A model generated the notes under the pieces. That model ran no database searches. It was not told the origin of the DNA and saw only the letters and a program-made list of their open reading frames with translations. Shown piece by piece: positions 45,379 through 54,654 of a DNA stretch of 64,000 nucleotides. Where the stretch lies: assembly GCF_003992005.1 (NCBI RefSeq), contig NZ_RQVL01000012.1:1-64000 (forward strand). Reading direction: 5' to 3'. The position numbers and the translations under genes were made by a program. This DNA comes from Veillonella sp. VA139 (lineage in GTDB: Bacteria > Bacillota > Negativicutes > Veillonellales > Veillonellaceae). Each line of letters opens with the position of its first letter. Within the stretch, counting starts at the first letter, position 1.

Positions 45379-48300
45379 TTATTTCAAATATTTAATAAAT
45401 TCTTTTTGTTTTGCATGAAATCCTTTTTGCTCAGAGGACATATATTGTTCCCTCTTTAACTCATCATTTTCTAAAATTAATTGTATAATTTCACTCAATA
45501 TTGAGTATAATGTTTCTCTATTCTCAGAGTTCACTCTACATCCTAATTGTCCCCAAAAATAAGATTTATATAAATTTTCTTTTTTCGATAATACTTTATC
45601 TGTCATAATAGACAGATTAAATTCCGTAAAAATTGATGTTAAATAAGTAAATAACGTATCAGCATCTGAAATGTTTGCTCTACCGGATAATAAGTTTCGT
45701 AACCGTTGATCATGCAACATGACATCTTTCTGATGTAACTCAAAATATTCTTTTACAATATTTGGTGTTACTTGATTATGGAAGGTGCTAAACCCTGGCA
45801 ATACTCCAGTGCTATTATGTTCAGCATAATAGGCATATGCCTTTTCTGCTAGCTGTTTCTCCAGTTCTTTAGGATTCAATCCAGATATACTATCATTGGT
45901 TTCAGCGCGCGGATGAACTTGCACTTGTACCGGTTTCTTCCAACCTTCCGTAATAACGATGGCTCGACCTACCTCTAAATAGGATAAGAACTCTTTTTGC
46001 TCATCATTCAATGCCATCATATTGCCAATTGCGTCTTTATCATCGGTAGCAAAGATTTTATGAACAATTTTAGTATTCGTATTTTTTAATACTTCTGGAG
46101 TCATTTTATTTGGAATTTGATCCACAATAATTAGGGACTCCCCATATTTACGAACTTCTGCTAGCATGTCTGCGAAAATGTCGACACCACGTTTTTTGTT
46201 AGGGCTATCCCCCGGCTCGTATTTGCTCAATAAACGATGGGCCTCTTCCACTAATGTAATATGCTGGAAATTTTGATTCTCTCTATACTGATATTTAATA
46301 GCCTCTAATAAGTTTGTAATTATAAAGCCCATGATTAAAGATTTTTCTGTACCATCCTTAATTTCCTCTAGCTCAATGACTACACGCTTATTGACTAAAC
46401 TTTTAAAATCAATACTACGAGGGGTATTTAGCATCATTCCTTTAGCGCCTACCGTCAGCGCCTGTAATCTAGCTTTTAAGGACCCTAAGTATTCGGCTTC
46501 TAAGCGTTCTCCAAAGCCTTGTGCTTTTGTTACAGTTTCTACAACATTGATGAAATCGCTTAACATAGGGAAGGCATAACTATCAGGGGCAAATGGATTA
46601 TCTTCTTTGCCTGTACTAGGATTTATCCATACATTGGTCCGAATATTCCACCCTTTTTTCTTATACACTTCATAGGTAGCCGCTTCAATAATTTGAGGTA
46701 TAGCCGCTTCCGATTCAAAGGCCGCATTAATGGCAGCTTTCAACATATCTGCACGACTAGTAATACTTTCTCCTTCGATAATCTCAAAAGGGTTTAGGAA
46801 AAATGGCGCAATATCTTGACGACCCAAGGTGAAATAAATGACATCTTCTCCACCCGGTTGATTCATAAGCGCTCGATACTCTGTTTTAGCAGGTTCAATG
46901 ACTAAAAATGGCAAATCTGTGCCTAGCAAAATACTTTGACATGTAGTCGTTTTACCACTACCCGTAACACCACAGATGAAGGTATGCTTGCTAAGATTTT
47001 TCTTTTCAATGTAAATCTTATTCTCTTTACGCACATCCCCATGGTGCACAAGAGATCCTAATTCAATGCTCTTTTCTATATCAATCTCATTCGTTGCCTT
47101 AGGGTTTAGACCGTATTCCACTTCATTTCTGGCGGATACACCTAGTACCTCACGTTGTGGCATACCCATTAGCAATCCAAGTTCATCACCAGTCAGCCAA
47201 GATCCAACACTTTCCTTGTCCAGTGTTTCATACACAACTTTCGAGTAAACAGATTTCCAAATCTCCTTTTTACTTTCAACTACGGGAATTTGAAAGTTTT
47301 CAAAAATCCTACGAGCAGATAAGGCTTCTTCATTGTCCTTATTTTGCCAATGCGTGAGTTCTACAAATGTAAGTGGCTCTAAATTACCTTTTTCACCACC
47401 ATATAGCCCCATCACAGTATTCGCCAAACGGTACAATGTAGCACGATTGGTCCGTGTTCCTAAGTACGTACTAACCACGTAGCTCCCCTTGCTTTTCCCT
47501 TTGTCTACCCGTTGCTGAAAGACCTCATCTATATATTTCAAGACATTGAGGACAGCTTTCTTCTCTAACTGTAAACTATACGTAGTTTGCGACGAATCAC
47601 TACTACTTTTCCCAGTCCGATTAGAAATATTATGGCTTTTTTGAACAGACATATTACGACTTTGGGAAGTTCTCGTATCACTTCCTTTGGAAACACTTTG
47701 ACTTGAAGTAGTACTAGTGGAGCTAGTCTTAGAATCTGACCACTGATTTGTATGAGCCACACTCTTAGATGTATTATCTTGATAGCTCATATTGTTATCT
47801 GTTGATTCCGATCGTCTATTTACATCCGGATTTCTCTCGGATCCTGTTTGGTTTGATATATCTCGGGATTGAACCGTATTCATACCATGACTTTGTGTTT
47901 GAGCACTTTGATCGGTGGTAGTATCATTTTTTGATGCATTGGATTGTGTAGAAAAATCTTCTCGACTATCTTTTACATCATTTTTCGTATTACTTACTGA
48001 ACTACTAGAATCCACGGACTTAACTGTCCCTACATTGCGGTTTACCCCTTCTGTAGTATCTTCACTAGTTTGATATTGGTCCATCAAAGTTTCTTGTTTA
48101 CTCAGTTTACCAATTGGTTCTACTAGATTTACAAGACGATTCACTCGATGTTCTAACTTTACGACGTCCTTACCTGTACACGGTGTAGCAATGACCACCA
48201 AGGCAAAATCAGTTCCCACCATGGTGTCTACGAGACGTTCTACTCCTTGAAAGTCCTTGGATTCTCCCAATGCTTGTTCCACAAATCCAGGAACCCCATT

Positions 48301-48837
48301 GATAAATCCAGAAGATTTAGACGCTCTAATGCGGTCAATAATGCTTTGTTTCTCAGCGTAATCTGCTACTTCCGTAATCTGACTACCCACAAAATTACCT
48401 TCTAAACTAGGCTTCATAATATGAGGTCCATAGCTTTCAATAGACAAATCAGCTTTCCCCTGTTTCTTCTCTCCCCAGGCTTCTAGGTAAAGGTTTTTAC
48501 TAACCCCCATATAAAAGTTTACTTTATCTGTATCACCTAAAATTAAATAAAGAATGTTGACATCATCCATACCTCTAAATGTAGATAATACATTTTCGAT
48601 GGCTTCCCGTTTCAAGCCTTCTTTTTCAGAATAGACCAGTTCATCAATACGATATAGATGCCATTCATTCAAATCAATACTTTCATCCCCTAAATAGGTA
48701 AGCACTGACGTATCTACTTTGCCAGAAAAGATACCATCCATGCGTTTCATACTATACCGTTCCATGGATTGCATCACTTGTTCCGCACGAAGCATGCTTT
48801 GCGTCAACTCTTTTGACAATTTTCCTGTTTCTTTCAT
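45379..48837 (-). CDS. HerA/DUF87-type ATPase with Ser/Thr/Asn-rich linker (1152 aa)
   Basis: A large ATPase. Residues about 1-250 form an unknown N-terminal domain. About 255-420 is a low-complexity stretch of Ser, Thr, Asn, Gln and Asp (KSVDSSSSVSNTKNDVKDSR). The HerA-like motor follows: Walker A FICGVTGSGKTTT near 620, Walker B HITLVEEAHRLL near 862, and a sensor-like VDQIPNKMTP. LVIEPAKTEYRALM is typical of the DUF87/HerA group of hexameric translocases. Related ATPases move DNA or protein in defence, transfer and secretion systems. It lies 37 bases after Hsp70A. Confidence 0.88.
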   Translation of the reverse strand: MKETGKLSKELTQSMLRAEQVMQSMERYSMKRMDGIFSGKVDTSVLTYLGDESIDLNEWHLYRIDELVYSEKEGLKREAIENVLSTFRGMDDVNILYLILGDTDKVNFYMGVSKNLYLEAWGEKKQGKADLSIESYGPHIMKPSLEGNFVGSQITEVADYAEKQSIIDRIRASKSSGFINGVPGFVEQALGESKDFQGVERLVDTMVGTDFALVVIATPCTGKDVVKLEHRVNRLVNLVEPIGKLSKQETLMDQYQTSEDTTEGVNRNVGTVKSVDSSSSVSNTKNDVKDSREDFSTQSNASKNDTTTDQSAQTQSHGMNTVQSRDISNQTGSERNPDVNRRSESTDNNMSYQDNTSKSVAHTNQWSDSKTSSTSTTSSQSVSKGSDTRTSQSRNMSVQKSHNISNRTGKSSSDSSQTTYSLQLEKKAVLNVLKYIDEVFQQRVDKGKSKGSYVVSTYLGTRTNRATLYRLANTVMGLYGGEKGNLEPLTFVELTHWQNKDNEEALSARRIFENFQIPVVESKKEIWKSVYSKVVYETLDKESVGSWLTGDELGLLMGMPQREVLGVSARNEVEYGLNPKATNEIDIEKSIELGSLVHHGDVRKENKIYIEKKNLSKHTFICGVTGSGKTTTCQSILLGTDLPFLVIEPAKTEYRALMNQPGGEDVIYFTLGRQDIAPFFLNPFEIIEGESITSRADMLKAAINAAFESEAAIPQIIEAATYEVYKKKGWNIRTNVWINPSTGKEDNPFAPDSYAFPMLSDFINVVETVTKAQGFGERLEAEYLGSLKARLQALTVGAKGMMLNTPRSIDFKSLVNKRVVIELEEIKDGTEKSLIMGFIITNLLEAIKYQYRENQNFQHITLVEEAHRLLSKYEPGDSPNKKRGVDIFADMLAEVRKYGESLIIVDQIPNKMTPEVLKNTNTKIVHKIFATDDKDAIGNMMALNDEQKEFLSYLEVGRAIVITEGWKKPVQVQVHPRAETNDSISGLNPKELEKQLAEKAYAYYAEHNSTGVLPGFSTFHNQVTPNIVKEYFELHQKDVMLHDQRLRNLLSGRANISDADTLFTYLTSIFTEFNLSIMTDKVLSKKENLYKSYFWGQLGCRVNSENRETLYSILSEIIQLILENDELKREQYMSSEQKGFHAKQKEFIKYLK

Positions 48838-48874
48838 TGTTAATCCTTATGAATTTCTCTTTATATAACAGTAT

Positions 48875-51800
48875 TTATGCTTCTAATACTTTGGAATACA
48901 CTTTTAACTCTGATGTGTCACCTGTGAAAGTATCTGGGTCCGCCACCACGTACTCAATGGTATCGATGGCTACCTTTTTAATCAGAATCAATTTATCTTC
49001 ATCTACATCATCTTGATCAATACGACAATGTACACGTTTTACTTCATTGATAGGCACCCCATTATACAAAGCCCGTGAGTCATCCGTATAATAAAGCTCA
49101 AATTTAGCTTCATCAGCCCAGCAGAAACTTTGCCATTGATGATACGGAGTCGCTAAGTTAATTTCTACTTCAAAGTTTCGTTTTTCCCCTTCTTTACCTA
49201 AATAGTAAGGGAATGTATTTTCAGTCGCATCAGAACTAATAGACACTTCGTTATTATTGACAATTTTTATATCTTTCCCACCACGACGGCTACGAAGCAA
49301 ACCAAATACGACACCTGTTTTACCTGTACGTATGCGATCGATTTGAGTGGAATGACGTGCTTCTGCTTGTGTTAAACTAGCACCAATCAACTCAGCTACA
49401 ATAGCTCTATCTAGGTCACTACCTAATTTACCATTAATAGCTTCAATGTCCATCGTACTTCCTAATGGTGGATATAAACGGTAAATATTAGAGGCATTTT
49501 TACCCAATTCTTCTGTAGCCTCTTTCGTAATATCCAATAAAGCATTGACAAACTCTTCTTGTAAAATTCGAGACTGACAAGAATTGCCAGCTAGGAAAAT
49601 ATGAATTGGATATTGTACATCCTCACGCAATGTGAAAACCGACATCATTTGGCTAATAAAACTTGTAACGCCTACCTTAATATGGTCTCGGATCACATCT
49701 TGAAGATGATTGATATTTACATTCAATCTAATCGGTTTCCGTTGCATCTCCCCATTTTCTTTTGTATAGAGGTCAATGGTAACTGGACCATCCACAAAGG
49801 CATCTTTATAATCCTTATGTTCTTCCCAGATAGGACGTAATAGACGCATTAAGGTACGCATATTCAAATGTGCTTCTTGAGAAGCTTGGTCCATATCCAT
49901 CACAAGTAATTCACTACCTGCAAATGGTGTGGCTTTCTTCGGCAATACGATTTGAATCCCTTCTTGGCGTAGCACATCAACATTATCCTCATATACTGTA
50001 TAGGCTAATAGTTGTAGTAAGTTTTCTCCCCCTAAATACGGGTCCCCACCTTTACCAAATTGGTGAATTTCAAACTTTCGTCGTCCATCTTCTGGTTTCT
50101 TTTCAATACCAAAATCAAAGTCCGTAGTACCGCCACCAAAGTCAAATACAGCATATGGTACTTCTTCCCCTTCTGCTTTTGGTTCTAACTCATATTGTTC
50201 CAAGGCACTAATTGCATAAGCAGCTGGTTCACTAGCCCCACCATAGACTTCAAAATTTTCCATCAATTCTGTATCGCTTAAAATACTTTGTGGTAAGGAT
50301 TTTTTCAACCCTTTCGTGAAACTTTCCAGCAATTTCTCTTGTACTTCTTTTCCGTAATTTACTGGGAAAGAAAGGATATAGCTTAAATAGATACCATTGG
50401 TCATATTGTTGATATATAAACCTAAATAGTAAGCATAGAGCTCTATAGGGTCGATATGTTTCGCACGATTTTGAATTGTCAAATACGGAATGAGTTCAAT
50501 TTCATGACCAGCTTCATCTTTCAACACTTGATGGCGTTTCTTATCGTTCGCCCATTGTTTTAATTCACTGAAAGTCGCATAGTAGGTAGTATTATCTTCG
50601 ATATGGTCATACAGATGTTCTGCTGCCTGATGGGACACCATCACATCTTCCCATTTCGTATAAGGTCTACCCGCTTGCTGTGCATAGCTTTTTAAGAAAC
50701 TTTTAAGGTTACTGAAGTACACAGTGGTAGGATTTTCATAATCTTCTTTGCGTGGTGCTTGTGTATAATCCCCTGTGCCAACACGTAATAATCGTTCCTC
50801 TTGATCACGACATGCTACCACCGTACTTTTCGTACCAAAGTCAATGGCGCATACCCCTGTATCTCGTACATCTAAATGAGGCGCACGAGCGTAGGCAAAC
50901 TCTGTTGAAGCAGATTCTTCCTCTATATCAAAATTATCACGATCTAAGGCTTCCTCAAACAATTCCCAATGACCCAAGTTCGGATCTAATAGGGTATTAT
51001 CATGATACGGTGTGATGTTTGCACGCTCTGTATCACAATGAAGGAGCCAGTCTTTGTACCAGTCAAGACCTGCAATACGACAATCTTCCATTGTTGTTTG
51101 ATGGGAGTTTAAAAAAGATACCAATTCCTCACGGATGCTTTTGAAACGTGGGTGGGATAAAAGATTCATAATAGCAGATTCAGATGTTTTTTTGTGTAAC
51201 CAATACTTAAAAATATCTCTGAAGCTAATAGTGACATCATGGAGTTGGACGTGGTAAACATGTTCGTAGAATTTTTTATCATTGATGTTAATATTTCTTA
51301 AAGAGTTTTCATTTTCTCTTAATCTCACGTTTCCTATGCTAGGCATAGCAACGCCCCAAAAGTTCCTAGACATAGTGCGCTTCATAAATTTGGATATAAA
51401 GTTAGCGCCTAAATTTTCTACTAATTCACCTGTTGATATATTTCTTATTTCTCCCGTATTTTGGTTAACTTCAAATTTATCTAAAATTGAAAAGTCATCT
51501 CTTTTCTTCTCTTCTTCTTTCCCTTTTTTGTAGAGTTCTACCATCTTCTCAAATTTTTTCTGTATTCTGTATTCTCTTTTTACAACGTAATACTCATCTT
51601 TAGATAGATTATACTTTTCCCCAGAAGATAATGTTAACTTACGACCATTCACAACACCTTCAACAGTTCTTGTTCTAACACCTCCAATATCAGCTCCAGT
51701 CATCGTATTTAAAAAGGCTCCTGTGGCTGCGGTGAAACCATCAAACTCTTTTGCTTCGGCGATAGTAAAGTTCAATGTTTTATCAAATATTTTTATTAAA

Positions 51801-51901
51801 GCTTTAAACTTTTCGTTATTATCAGGCGCTATATTAGAGAAATCTACGTTCTCTAAATCCACTCGAAAGGGTCTATTTTTTTCTAATGTCACTTCACTCA
51901 T
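48875..51901 (-). CDS. Hsp70/actin-fold ATPase A (1008 aa)
   Basis: A paralog of the 958-aa protein downstream. Phosphate-1 CAIDFGTKSTVVAC (about 351-364), connect-1 GASEPAAYAISALEQY, phosphate-2 YAVFDFGGGTTDFDFG and adenosine IHIFLAGNSCQSRILQ are intact, so ATP binding is likely. The N-terminal 290 residues differ from the paralog and include a basic coiled region (YKKGKEEEKKRDD). The C-terminal about 165 residues match the separate small protein at 39550. It starts 11 bases after the coiled-coil gene, with an AAGGAAG ribosome site. No DnaK-type substrate domain is seen. Confidence 0.88.
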   Translation of the reverse strand: MSEVTLEKNRPFRVDLENVDFSNIAPDNNEKFKALIKIFDKTLNFTIAEAKEFDGFTAATGAFLNTMTGADIGGVRTRTVEGVVNGRKLTLSSGEKYNLSKDEYYVVKREYRIQKKFEKMVELYKKGKEEEKKRDDFSILDKFEVNQNTGEIRNISTGELVENLGANFISKFMKRTMSRNFWGVAMPSIGNVRLRENENSLRNININDKKFYEHVYHVQLHDVTISFRDIFKYWLHKKTSESAIMNLLSHPRFKSIREELVSFLNSHQTTMEDCRIAGLDWYKDWLLHCDTERANITPYHDNTLLDPNLGHWELFEEALDRDNFDIEEESASTEFAYARAPHLDVRDTGVCAIDFGTKSTVVACRDQEERLLRVGTGDYTQAPRKEDYENPTTVYFSNLKSFLKSYAQQAGRPYTKWEDVMVSHQAAEHLYDHIEDNTTYYATFSELKQWANDKKRHQVLKDEAGHEIELIPYLTIQNRAKHIDPIELYAYYLGLYINNMTNGIYLSYILSFPVNYGKEVQEKLLESFTKGLKKSLPQSILSDTELMENFEVYGGASEPAAYAISALEQYELEPKAEGEEVPYAVFDFGGGTTDFDFGIEKKPEDGRRKFEIHQFGKGGDPYLGGENLLQLLAYTVYEDNVDVLRQEGIQIVLPKKATPFAGSELLVMDMDQASQEAHLNMRTLMRLLRPIWEEHKDYKDAFVDGPVTIDLYTKENGEMQRKPIRLNVNINHLQDVIRDHIKVGVTSFISQMMSVFTLREDVQYPIHIFLAGNSCQSRILQEEFVNALLDITKEATEELGKNASNIYRLYPPLGSTMDIEAINGKLGSDLDRAIVAELIGASLTQAEARHSTQIDRIRTGKTGVVFGLLRSRRGGKDIKIVNNNEVSISSDATENTFPYYLGKEGEKRNFEVEINLATPYHQWQSFCWADEAKFELYYTDDSRALYNGVPINEVKRVHCRIDQDDVDEDKLILIKKVAIDTIEYVVADPDTFTGDTSELKVYSKVLEA

Positions 51902-51912
51902 GATTTACTTCC

Positions 51913-53079
51913 TTATACTCGCACACAAGATTTTCTTAACCGATCTCCATTATAGGCATTTTTAAACCCTTTAATATAAATGGTTTGAATACTTCCACGA
52001 GAAGCACTACCTTGTACTGCCTCATAGTCATGCACCACGTAGCTATCGCCTTCAGATACTGAATCAATAACAAAAATATCCTTTTCTCGCCCTTTATTAA
52101 ATAGTTCACAAGCGTATTCAAAATATGACCATAGCACATTAAAGCTACCTGTATCATTAGACAACACTGCATTCTTAGCTGTGTCCCAAATTCTCTCTAA
52201 TACACTTTGTTTCATGGTGCTACTAATGATAAAGCTTTCTAGATCATCAAATTTAACTTCAAAGCCAATATATGTAGTATAGGATTCTGGCAATGATTGA
52301 ACCGCTGCAAATAATTCTTGCCCTCTTTCAAAAGAAAGTCTTAATTTTTCTGCTAATTCCTGATTCCGTACTTTATATGCTTGGCATTCTTTTTCTAATG
52401 CACCATGATTAGAGTTTAATTTGTCATACGCTATAGATAACTCTTGGTATTTTTGTTGTAATTGAGCTAATTCATTTTGTGTACTATTCAATTCACTAGA
52501 TACCTTACGATTCGTATCCTTTACATGCAATACTTCTTCATTCAGCCGATTTTGTTCATGTTTTAAAGTATCAGTATTCTTTTTATGTGTTTTTTCTTGA
52601 TGCGAAAAAAATGATAATATTGTATCTAGTAAACCCATAGCTTCTCCTCCTTGCATGCCATAGTTCTTCATTTTTTGTGTCATAACATCATTAATTTCTT
52701 GATGCTCTTTTTTCAAAGATTCATATTCAGTGGCAATTTCCTTAGTATTTGTTACCATCTGATTATATTTTTCTTGTAACTCTTGATATGACTCTTTTAA
52801 TGATTCATACTCTCTTGTAGTTCTTCTATCCTGTCCTGCCATTTGAAACCCAGCTGGGCTGTCCATTTTTGACGATTCACTATATTTACTAATATCATCA
52901 GATTTTCTTGAACGATTTAGCTCTGCATTACTGGGCATATCTATTTTTATACCAGGAATTGTTCTTTCAGACACTACATTTGCTTGTTCCGATGCAATCT
53001 CCCTCATCACTTTCCGCATCACTCGTTCCAGCATATCTTCATCAATAACAATTTTTCCAAGTGTCAATTCTTTCTCCAT
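51913..53079 (-). CDS. Coiled-coil protein, first gene of the Hsp70-HerA operon
   Basis: About 388 aa from the ATG with an AAAGGAATGTAT ribosome site; the frame is open to 53109. After a short N-terminal segment (LTLGKIVIDEDMLERVMRKV) there is a long predicted coiled coil at about residues 90-260 (YESLKESYQELQEKYNQ; NSTQNELAQLQQKYQELS). A globular C-terminal domain of about 120 residues follows, ending AYNGDRLRKSCVRV. No family recognised. It could be the scaffold or sensor of the system; this is inference. Confidence 0.8.
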   Translation of the reverse strand: MEKELTLGKIVIDEDMLERVMRKVMREIASEQANVVSERTIPGIKIDMPSNAELNRSRKSDDISKYSESSKMDSPAGFQMAGQDRRTTREYESLKESYQELQEKYNQMVTNTKEIATEYESLKKEHQEINDVMTQKMKNYGMQGGEAMGLLDTILSFFSHQEKTHKKNTDTLKHEQNRLNEEVLHVKDTNRKVSSELNSTQNELAQLQQKYQELSIAYDKLNSNHGALEKECQAYKVRNQELAEKLRLSFERGQELFAAVQSLPESYTTYIGFEVKFDDLESFIISSTMKQSVLERIWDTAKNAVLSNDTGSFNVLWSYFEYACELFNKGREKDIFVIDSVSEGDSYVVHDYEAVQGSASRGSIQTIYIKGFKNAYNGDRLRKSCVRV

Positions 53080-53138
53080 ATACATTCCTTTCTCATGTAC
53101 CACGTTCAAAATACACTATTTTAAAAAATATATACAAA

Positions 53139-53179
53139 ATGTCCCCCCCCCCGAGTACATCGTACGCGAGAGAGGGACA
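53139..53179 (-). terminator. Terminator-like hairpin whose arm is a C10/G10 tract
   Basis: On the minus strand TGTCCCTCTCTC pairs with GGGGGGGGGGACA (G-C and G-U pairs), with a further GTAC-GAT-GTAC inner stem, followed by UUUUG. The arm is a run of ten C on the plus strand at 53143-53152. It lies between the WYL regulator gene and the coiled-coil gene. Confidence 0.6.
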
Positions 53180-53347
53180 ATCCATCTATTATGTTACTTC
53201 TTATTCTATTATATAAATTGTAATTTGTCATAACGGAATTGAATAAAATGCGTAATAATTTATTTACAAGTATACTACACCTATTATCACACTAGGTTTC
53301 ACCACAGTATCCTTCCTTCATATAACATTCTATCTAAAAATAAGCCC
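53180..53347. promoter_or_regulatory. AT-rich region between the WYL gene and the hairpin
   Basis: Noncoding. A TATAAT-like box lies on the minus strand near 53207-53214, upstream of the C10 hairpin, so transcripts from it would pass through the hairpin before the operon. A convincing -35 was not found. Confidence 0.35.
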
Positions 53348-54316
53348 CTACAACTCCTCCACTCTAACATCCGTCACAGCATCCCCCTGGCTCCGTATCC
53401 ACCGCCAAATACCCGTGCCATACACTTCCGCCCGGATATGGTAGGTATGTGTTTCTTCTTCGTACCAGGTAATGGTGGCGGTTGGCAAGCGATCGAGTAT
53501 GGCATCGATATCGTGACCTACGTAAGTAAAGGTAACTCGTTGTAACCTACCTCCGTACATAAACTGAATGCGTTTACGAAACTCCGCTTCTTGGTACCGT
53601 GATGTATAGGATGGCACTTGGTAGTGCTCCTCTTCGACGGTCAAGCTATGGATACGATCTAAGCGATAAATCGTTGGAAAGTCCTGTAATTCCTTCGGAA
53701 TTTTGCTTCGTTCTTCCCGATCCATATAGGCTGTTAAGTAGAAGTAGTACTCCGAAAAACAGATGCCCAACGGCGATAACTTTCGTGTGACCAATTCTTT
53801 GTTTGTACTCTTTTCATAGGAAATCGTAATATACCGTTGTTCTTGTATGGCTCTTGATAAGTCTTGCAATAGAGGCAACACATTTTTCTTATGTCGTAAT
53901 TCTACATAGTGGTGCAATTCATTGCGAATTAAATTTTCAACTAATTTTACTTCCTCATGAGGCAAAAATGTTTTCAATAATTTATTCAATATGCGCCCCA
54001 TATCATCTCGTAATAGGGAACGGCTATCTAACATCACTTTGGCAATGGCCACTAGTTCATTGACGGATAAGCAAGCTGATTCTCCATGACTGAGGACATA
54101 ACCTTTCCGTTTTTGATCGTACACGATCAACTGTTCGTTTCCGTAGAGAGTGCTTTCATCATGTAAATAGGCTCGTAAATCATCTATATCTCGTTGTACA
54201 GACCGTTCATTAATGCCGAACTCTTTTGCCAGCTCTGGTTTGCACAGCACTTCCCCTTGTAATAGGCGACGTTGCATCGTCAAAATTCGCTGCGTCTTGT
54301 CTATCTTGTCCCCCAT
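53348..54316 (-). CDS. WYL-domain transcriptional regulator (DeoR-type HTH)
   Basis: About 322 aa. An N-terminal winged helix (TQRILTMQRRLLQGEVLCKPELAKEFGI and NERSVQRDIDDLRAYL) is followed by a WYL domain (YITISYEKSTNKELVTRKLSPLGI, RLDRIHSL) and a WCX-like end. WYL regulators sense ligands and often control defence genes. The start at 54316 is one base after the stop of the 52-aa ORF, with a GGAG ribosome site, so they are coupled. Its position directly upstream of the Hsp70-HerA operon makes it the likely local regulator. Confidence 0.9.
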   Translation of the reverse strand: MGDKIDKTQRILTMQRRLLQGEVLCKPELAKEFGINERSVQRDIDDLRAYLHDESTLYGNEQLIVYDQKRKGYVLSHGESACLSVNELVAIAKVMLDSRSLLRDDMGRILNKLLKTFLPHEEVKLVENLIRNELHHYVELRHKKNVLPLLQDLSRAIQEQRYITISYEKSTNKELVTRKLSPLGICFSEYYFYLTAYMDREERSKIPKELQDFPTIYRLDRIHSLTVEEEHYQVPSYTSRYQEAEFRKRIQFMYGGRLQRVTFTYVGHDIDAILDRLPTATITWYEEETHTYHIRAEVYGTGIWRWIRSQGDAVTDVRVEEL

Positions 54317-54317
54317 C

Positions 54318-54476
54318 TTATCGCTCCACAGTAGCAATAATTTTTACAATACGACCACATCCTGCTTCACGAGCTTTCACCTTGTTCGCTGCTTCGCTAC
54401 GGGAATGAACACTTTCATAGGCAGTATGTACCGTCGTGCTATTAGGATAGTGAAATTTGACCATGTATCGTTTCAT
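54318..54476 (-). CDS. 52-aa ORF coupled to the WYL regulator
   Basis: A small protein, MKRYMVKFHYPNSTTVHTAY at the start, KAREAGCGRIVKIIATVER at the end. It has a clear GAAAGGAC ribosome site and sits one base from the WYL start. Its beta-alpha-beta-like pattern is plausible for a small folded domain, but I do not recognise it. Confidence 0.65.
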   Translation of the reverse strand: MKRYMVKFHYPNSTTVHTAYESVHSRSEAANKVKAREAGCGRIVKIIATVER

Positions 54477-54584
54477 CTCTTTTGTCCTTTCTCTTATGAA
54501 AGTATTTACTCTCGAAATACCAATTAACTTAATTATAAAAAACTCTCTCAACTAAGGCAATAGTTTTTTTGTGTATACACAAAT

Positions 54585-54632
54585 GCCACCGTCTCACCAT
54601 GAAATGTCATAGGCAAGATGGTGGCTTTCTCT
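54585..54632 (-). terminator. Terminator after the 306-aa gene
   Basis: GCCACCATCTT and AGACGGTGGC pair on the minus strand (one mismatch), about 25-70 bases past the stop at 54655. Confidence 0.55.
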
Positions 54633-54654
54633 GTCAGGGATTACCTGCTATACG

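Noticed and set aside
40073..51901. Reading the two Hsp70-like genes as dnaK chaperones
   Set aside because: They keep ATP motifs but lack the DnaK substrate-binding and lid domains, are far longer, and no dnaJ or grpE is nearby.
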